A stretch of 9,817 nucleotides of DNA, taken from positions 1 to 9,817 of the forward strand of contig DAIELO010000030.1 in the NCBI GenBank assembly GCA_027341705.1. The letters run 5' to 3'. Numbering within the stretch: position 1 is the stretch's first letter; the number at the start of each line of letters is the position of its first letter. Shown in pieces: positions 6,044 through 9,817 of this stretch. The translations under genes were made by a program, and so were the position numbers. The notes below the pieces were generated by a model. It searched no databases. It worked only from the letters and a program-made list of their open reading frames with translations, and was not told the origin of the DNA. Source of the DNA: Caryophanales bacterium (lineage in GTDB: Bacteria; Bacillota; Bacilli; Alicyclobacillales; SLC66).

Positions 6044-7675
6044 TCATGCGGTTGGATTAATGGTATTGATCCCGACATCAATCATATGCTGCCTAAGCTC
6101 TTGCGCAGGAAATAACTCGCTAGCCCGAACTGTGCGGCCATATTCATTTTTATAGACCACATGCGCTCTTGTCAATTGTCGTGGACTGGTCAATCCACAT
6201 GCTGCAGATAATGCAAACACGCTGGATCTGACATGCAGCAAATAATTCGCCACACGCCACTTCTTCTCCTCTACAAGTAAAGCTTCCTGATACTTAGGAT
6301 CTGTAGTAGTCACGCCAGCAGGACATCTCCCCGTATGGCATTGCAACGCCATAATGCATCCATTAGCTATCATAAAACCCCTAGCTGATACTGTGGCATC
6401 TGCACCTAACGCCAAGGCAATTGCGACTTTATCAGGAGAAATCAGCTTGCCCGATGCAAACACAGCAAATCGATCCCTGACGCCAGTTTCCACCGCCGCA
6501 TCTGTCGCTGCAATTAATGCGGCATAAAGGGGGAGTCCCATCGAGTCTGCCATCGATTTGAAAGTGGCTCCCGAACCACCTTCGCCACCGTCTACCGTTA
6601 AAAAATCAGGATAAATCGCTAATCGTTTCATTGTCACAAAAAAGTCAATCAACGATTCTTTGGCACCTACAACAATTTTAATCCCAACCGGTTTTCCACC
6701 CGCCTTTTGAAGATCAGCAACAAATTTGAGCGTCCTCTCGGCATTATTCAAAAACGGAAAACGATTGGGTGAGTTGACGGTTATGCCTTCAGGCACCTTA
6801 CGAATAGCTGCTACCTTGGCGCTCACTTTGCTACCTTCAAGGTGACCACCCCTAATTTTCGCACCTTGAGCAAACTTCAATTCGAAAGCCTTCACCTGCA
6901 CATGGGCTGCCACCTTGCGGAATTCTTCATATGAAAAATCCCCTTTTTCATCCCGATACCCAAACAATCCAGGGCCAATTTGTGCCACGAGATCGGCACC
7001 AGTCTGTAAATGCTCTGGTGCTACCCCGCCTTCACCTGTATTCATCCAAGAGCCACCAGCCATTTGGACAGCCTGCCCCGTAGAAAGGATATAATGTTCA
7101 CCAACAGCACCATAAGACGTGGCAGACACGCCAAACAGACCCTTTAATACCCATGGCTGGATTCGTTCTTTACCAACGACTAAAGCATCCTCATCGCTTA
7201 ATAGCCATTTGGTCGATTCGTCATCAATAAAATTTTCCTTTCTAGAAAACAAACCCTCTTTGTGAATCGTGTATTTTTTGGACGCTATTGTTTCCCGATT
7301 ATCTACACTCATCTCTTCAGCCAAGCGCGTAAATAAGCTATTTGCTAGGTAGTAACCCGGCAAATCATAATCTCGCTTGCCTCCAAAACTGATTAAATCA
7401 GTTCGATACTTAGCAGCAAACGTAATACCAAGAAAATCATTGCGTGAAAATGGTTCAGCACTCGTATCATTATCAAACCAGTATTGACGAAACTCGGGGC
7501 CAATTTTTTCTAAAAAGTAACGCAACCAGCCCAAATAAGGATGTGACCTAATAATGGAATGCGGTGTCTTTCGTGACTGACTCCAAAGAATGAACATAAT
7601 TACGGCAGGTGGCAGCAACAATACAATAATCACAATTATCAATAAAAATACAAGCAAAAAAAAACCTCCCCACAT
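6044..7675 (-). CDS. Membrane-anchored FMN-binding glutamate-synthase-like protein (YerD type)
   Basis: Matches the FMN/Fe-S synthase domain of the glutamate synthase large subunit, without the glutaminase domain, as in Bacillus subtilis YerD. From the ATG at 7675 it has 543 residues. Residues 5-31 form one hydrophobic membrane segment, followed by basic residues, so the catalytic domain should lie on the cytoplasmic face. Synthase motifs are MNTGEGG (211-217), VDGGEGGSGA (361-370), FASGKLISPDKVAIALALGAD (about 406-426) and the 3Fe-4S ligands C440, C446 and C451 (C-x5-C-x4-C). Whether it makes glutamate from ammonia or does another amino-group or redox reaction is unknown. The start is ambiguous. 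ATG 7675 has only AGGG 5 nt upstream, whereas TTG 7657 has GGGAGG at ideal 7-nt spacing and would give 537 residues, still with the membrane segment. It heads a probable operon with the Nudix gene. Confidence 0.93.
   Translation of the reverse strand: MWGGFFLLVFLLIIVIIVLLLPPAVIMFILWSQSRKTPHSIIRSHPYLGWLRYFLEKIGPEFRQYWFDNDTSAEPFSRNDFLGITFAAKYRTDLISFGGKRDYDLPGYYLANSLFTRLAEEMSVDNRETIASKKYTIHKEGLFSRKENFIDDESTKWLLSDEDALVVGKERIQPWVLKGLFGVSATSYGAVGEHYILSTGQAVQMAGGSWMNTGEGGVAPEHLQTGADLVAQIGPGLFGYRDEKGDFSYEEFRKVAAHVQVKAFELKFAQGAKIRGGHLEGSKVSAKVAAIRKVPEGITVNSPNRFPFLNNAERTLKFVADLQKAGGKPVGIKIVVGAKESLIDFFVTMKRLAIYPDFLTVDGGEGGSGATFKSMADSMGLPLYAALIAATDAAVETGVRDRFAVFASGKLISPDKVAIALALGADATVSARGFMIANGCIMALQCHTGRCPAGVTTTDPKYQEALLVEEKKWRVANYLLHVRSSVFALSAACGLTSPRQLTRAHVVYKNEYGRTVRASELFPAQELRQHMIDVGINTINPTA
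7655..7670 (-). promoter_or_regulatory. Strong SD inside the annotated 5' end of the glutamate-synthase-like gene
   Basis: Minus strand GGGAGG (7670-7665) is followed by a run of nine T residues (7664-7656) whose last two begin a TTG codon (7657-7655), giving 7-nt spacing. The site is better than anything in front of ATG 7675, so TTG 7657 may be the real start. Confidence 0.6.
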
Positions 7676-7756
7676 AGTAACCCTAGCACAATCAAGGGAG
7701 GATGAAAAGGTTCTTTCACACTAGTTCAAATGATAGACGCTTAGCTCAATTTTCTG
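7676..7756. other. Intergenic gap between cheW and the glutamate-synthase-like gene
   Basis: 81 bases. I see no stem-loop followed by a T-run after cheW, and no convincing -35/-10 pair on the minus strand. TTGAGC and TTGAAC occur, but without a matching -10 box at proper distance. Whether transcription from the che genes continues into the next gene is therefore undecided. Confidence 0.4.
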
Positions 7757-8152
7757 TTATTTCGTCGGAAGCATCATTTCCCGCAACATTTCCGGACGCA
7801 AGACCATGACTAACTGATCCCCCATATGCCATACCCCTTGCATCAATTTGCCTTCCCCTTGGGGCATCTCCAGTTGCGTTTCGTCCATTTCCTGCACATC
7901 GTCTGCTGCATCTACCAAATAAGCAATATCCCCAATCACTAATAAACGGGTGTCTTCCCCCATGGCTTTAAGTGGCATTTCTAGTAGTTTGCGTACGTCC
8001 ACCACCGTCATCACCACGCCACGCAAATTGATCAACCCGATCACATGCGCAGGGGCCATTGGGATAGGCCGCAGTAACGGTACCCGTTCAATGGAAGATA
8101 CCACCTCCACGGGTAACGCATACCGCTCTTGATCAATTTGAAACGTCACCAT
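7757..8152 (-). CDS. cheW: Chemotaxis coupling protein CheW
   Basis: SH3-like adaptor that links chemoreceptors to the CheA kinase at the cytoplasmic face of the membrane. The product has 131 residues, a single CheW domain over its whole length and short for the family. Recognisable parts are VTFQIDQERYALPVEVVSSI near the N-terminus, PLLRPIPMAPAHVIGLINLRG (the conserved IxGLINLRG turn), VVDVRKLL, RLLVIGDIAYLVDAADDV and a C-terminal MLREMM. I prefer ATG 8152: AAAGGG lies 6 nt upstream. An in-frame TTG at 8158 adds two residues and has a weaker G-rich site further upstream. It is the last gene of the cheA-cheY-cheW cluster, 41 nt after cheY. Confidence 0.93.
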   Translation of the reverse strand: MVTFQIDQERYALPVEVVSSIERVPLLRPIPMAPAHVIGLINLRGVVMTVVDVRKLLEMPLKAMGEDTRLLVIGDIAYLVDAADDVQEMDETQLEMPQGEGKLMQGVWHMGDQLVMVLRPEMLREMMLPTK

Positions 8153-8193
8153 TTTCAACCCTTTATCCCCCCGTCAGTTTCCATTGCGTGTGG

Positions 8194-8556
8194 TTACTTC
8201 AGCGCCTTTTGCAGCGCTTCAATCACCCGGTCGGCTTGAAATGGCTTCACAATAAAGTCTCTCGCTCCCGCTTGAATCGCTTCAATCACCATCGATTGTT
8301 GCCCCATCGCAGAACACATGAGCACTTTGGCATTACTGTCCATACTCTTGATCTGGCGTAACGCTTGAATCCCATCGACTTCTGGCATCGTGATATCCAT
8401 TGTCACCACATCTGGTTTTAATTCTTTGTACTTCGCGACCGCTTCCGCGCCATTGGCCGCTTCCCCCACGACCTCATAGCCGTTTTTTGTCATAATATCT
8501 TTGATCATCATCCGCATAAATGCCGCATCATCCACTATCAATACTTTATCTGCCAA
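8194..8556 (-). CDS. cheY: Chemotaxis response regulator CheY
   Basis: Single receiver domain of 120 residues that takes phosphate from CheA and, in flagellated bacteria, acts on the motor switch. All receiver residues are present: D9 and D10 (acid pair), phosphoacceptor D54 in VVTMDITMPEVDG, S82 in MCSAMG and K104 in FIVKPF. The sequence is of the Bacillus type (for example LIVDDAAFMRMMIKDI and MGQQSMVIEAIQAGA). There is no output domain. The start codon is TTG at 8556, with AGAGGA (8563-8568) 6 nt upstream; no ATG gives a complete receiver. It begins 18 nt after cheA and precedes cheW. Confidence 0.96.
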   Translation of the reverse strand: MADKVLIVDDAAFMRMMIKDIMTKNGYEVVGEAANGAEAVAKYKELKPDVVTMDITMPEVDGIQALRQIKSMDSNAKVLMCSAMGQQSMVIEAIQAGARDFIVKPFQADRVIEALQKALK

Positions 8557-8574
8557 TTTGCATCCTCTTCTCTA

Positions 8575-9817
8575 TTAACTAGATTGTGCCGTAGGAATCT
8601 CAGCCCACTGCCATTGTGCTTCCATGAACGCATTGGCGTCCAAGATCAGTGCGACACTGCCGTCTCCCAAAATCGTTGCGCCTGCAAAATAGGGGATTTG
8701 TTTGACCACTTGCCCCAGTGCTTTTAACACCGCTTCAAGTTGCCCCAATAATTCATCCACCACGAGCGCCACGGTATGTTCATCACGACTGAGCAGTAGA
8801 AACGCTTCTGGTCCCTGCGTCGGCGGTAGGTGAAAAACCTCTCTCACCCGTACAAGCGGAATAACTTTCCCACGCCAGCGCATCACCTCGCGCCCGTAAA
8901 TCGTTTGCACCTGTTGGAGTACACCCGTTTCGGTAATACTATTGATCGGAATCAAATACGGGTGGCCATCCACTTGCACCATCAATCCATCCATAATCGC
9001 GAGCGTCATGGGCAAGCGCACGACAAATTTCGTCCCTTTGCCTTCTTCGCTAAACACATCCACTTTGCCCGATAATGCCTCGATCTTCGTCTTCACCACG
9101 TCTAGTCCTACGCCGCGTCCAGACAAGTCGCTGATCGCATCGGCCGTGGAAAATCCGGATGCAAATAACAATTGGTATACTTGATGATCGGTGAGGTGTT
9201 CCGAACTACTCACCAAGCCTTTTTCGAGTGCCTTCTTAAATACCCGATCGCGGTCAATCCCGTGACCGTCATCTTCGACTTCGATAAATACATGATTTCC
9301 CGCCGCATACGCGCGCAGGGTGATGTGACCGTTATCTTTTTTGCCTGCCGCTCGTCGCTCCGCCACGCTTTCAATGCCATGATCTAATGAATTGCGCAGC
9401 ATGTGCATGATCGGGTCGCCAATCTCCTCGACCACGGTGCGATCGAGTTCCGTGTCTTGGCCGATAATCGTGAATTCTACTTCCTTGCCCAGTTGTTGCG
9501 ACGTATCGCGAACCATCCGTGGGAAGCGATTGAACACCGTTTCCACCGGCACCATCCGAATCGACATGATCAGTTCTTGCAGTTGACTTGACAAGCGACT
9601 CATATGATCGACAGTCTCTGATAGCCCCACATGCGGCACTTCGGTGCGAATGCGCTCTAGTCGTGTTTTGTCAATCGCGAGCTCCGAGACCAAGTTCATC
9701 AGGTCATCTAATTTTTCCGTATCGACGCGCACGGTGCTCATCTTGCGCTTTTCTGTCGTGGTCGTCGTCTTTTGTTGTTCTGTTTTTTGGATCACATTGG
9801 GGCCACGTTGGGATGCT
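8575..9817 (-). CDS. cheA: Chemotaxis histidine kinase CheA, N-terminal part beyond window
   Basis: Receptor-coupled kinase that phosphorylates CheY. The frame is open to the right edge (413 visible residues), and a full CheA is about 650-700 residues, so the phosphotransfer (P1) and CheY-binding (P2) domains lie outside. The GTG at 9795 is not the real start. Visible in order: a Thr/Gln/Lys-rich linker; P3 dimerisation helices (about 27-95, VRVDTEKLDDLMNLVSELA); P4 ATPase with N-box HMLRNSLDHGIE, G1 DDGHGID and G2 SGRGVGLDVV, GKGTKF; P5 regulatory CheW-like domain from about LPMTLAIMDGLMVQV to the C-terminus. The kinase residues look intact. cheY and cheW follow on the same strand with short gaps, giving one signalling operon. 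The promoter is not in view. Confidence 0.96.
   Translation of the reverse strand, partial: ASQRGPNVIQKTEQQKTTTTTEKRKMSTVRVDTEKLDDLMNLVSELAIDKTRLERIRTEVPHVGLSETVDHMSRLSSQLQELIMSIRMVPVETVFNRFPRMVRDTSQQLGKEVEFTIIGQDTELDRTVVEEIGDPIMHMLRNSLDHGIESVAERRAAGKKDNGHITLRAYAAGNHVFIEVEDDGHGIDRDRVFKKALEKGLVSSSEHLTDHQVYQLLFASGFSTADAISDLSGRGVGLDVVKTKIEALSGKVDVFSEEGKGTKFVVRLPMTLAIMDGLMVQVDGHPYLIPINSITETGVLQQVQTIYGREVMRWRGKVIPLVRVREVFHLPPTQGPEAFLLLSRDEHTVALVVDELLGQLEAVLKALGQVVKQIPYFAGATILGDGSVALILDANAFMEAQWQWAEIPTAQSS

Noticed and set aside
5686..6060. 124-codon plus-strand frame
   Set aside because: It is antisense to the Nudix gene and its leader, with no SD or family motif; explained as a shadow of the coding strand.
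9795..9795. GTG at 9795 as the true start of a short CheA
   Set aside because: The frame stays open to 9817 and the P1 domain needed for phosphotransfer is missing, so the gene continues beyond the edge.
1..9817. Mobile element, CRISPR array, defence system or RNA gene
   Set aside because: No transposase or integrase frame, no regularly spaced repeats, no tRNA-like cloverleaf and no defence-related domain were recognised; the space is filled by housekeeping-type genes.

Overview
The window reads as ordinary chromosomal DNA of a Gram-positive bacterium, most probably of the order Bacillales. The CheY and NrdR proteins have a Bacillus-like look, Shine-Dalgarno (SD) sequences of the GGAGG type precede the genes, and GTG and TTG starts are common. 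By eye the G+C content is mixed, roughly 35-58% between 60-base blocks. An Alicyclobacillaceae-like organism is a guess, not shown. I found no mobile element, CRISPR array, tRNA or rRNA, and no intergenic gap longer than about 125 bases.

Layout, left to right. (1) 1-2963, minus strand: an nrdR-nrdJ operon. It encodes the NrdR repressor and an adenosylcobalamin-dependent class II ribonucleotide reductase whose C-terminus lies beyond the left edge. It has a clear sigma-A-type promoter, with one NrdR-box-like palindrome in the -35/-10 spacer and a second exactly 42 bp downstream. (2) 3011-4366, minus strand: a PduO-type cobalamin adenosyltransferase followed by a NagD-like HAD phosphatase. (3) 4382-5284, plus strand: a LACTB2-like metallo-beta-lactamase-fold hydrolase, the only plus-strand gene. 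(4) 5250-7675, minus strand: a membrane-anchored FMN/Fe-S glutamate-synthase-like protein (YerD type) and a Nudix hydrolase with a split Nudix box, probably one operon. (5) 7757-9817, minus strand: cheA (5' end beyond the right edge), cheY and cheW, a chemotaxis signalling cluster.

How the genes fit together. The adenosyltransferase makes adenosylcobalamin, the cofactor that NrdJ needs to make deoxyribonucleotides. NrdR senses ATP/dATP and probably represses its own operon, so cofactor supply, enzyme and regulator sit side by side. CheA, CheW and CheY form the standard core of a chemoreceptor signalling complex. The roles of the HAD, MBL-fold, Nudix and glutamate-synthase-like proteins are known only at family level.

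I did not find a previously undescribed system. The most useful observations are the NrdR operator/promoter geometry, the adenosyltransferase next to nrdJ, and several start sites decided by SD position.
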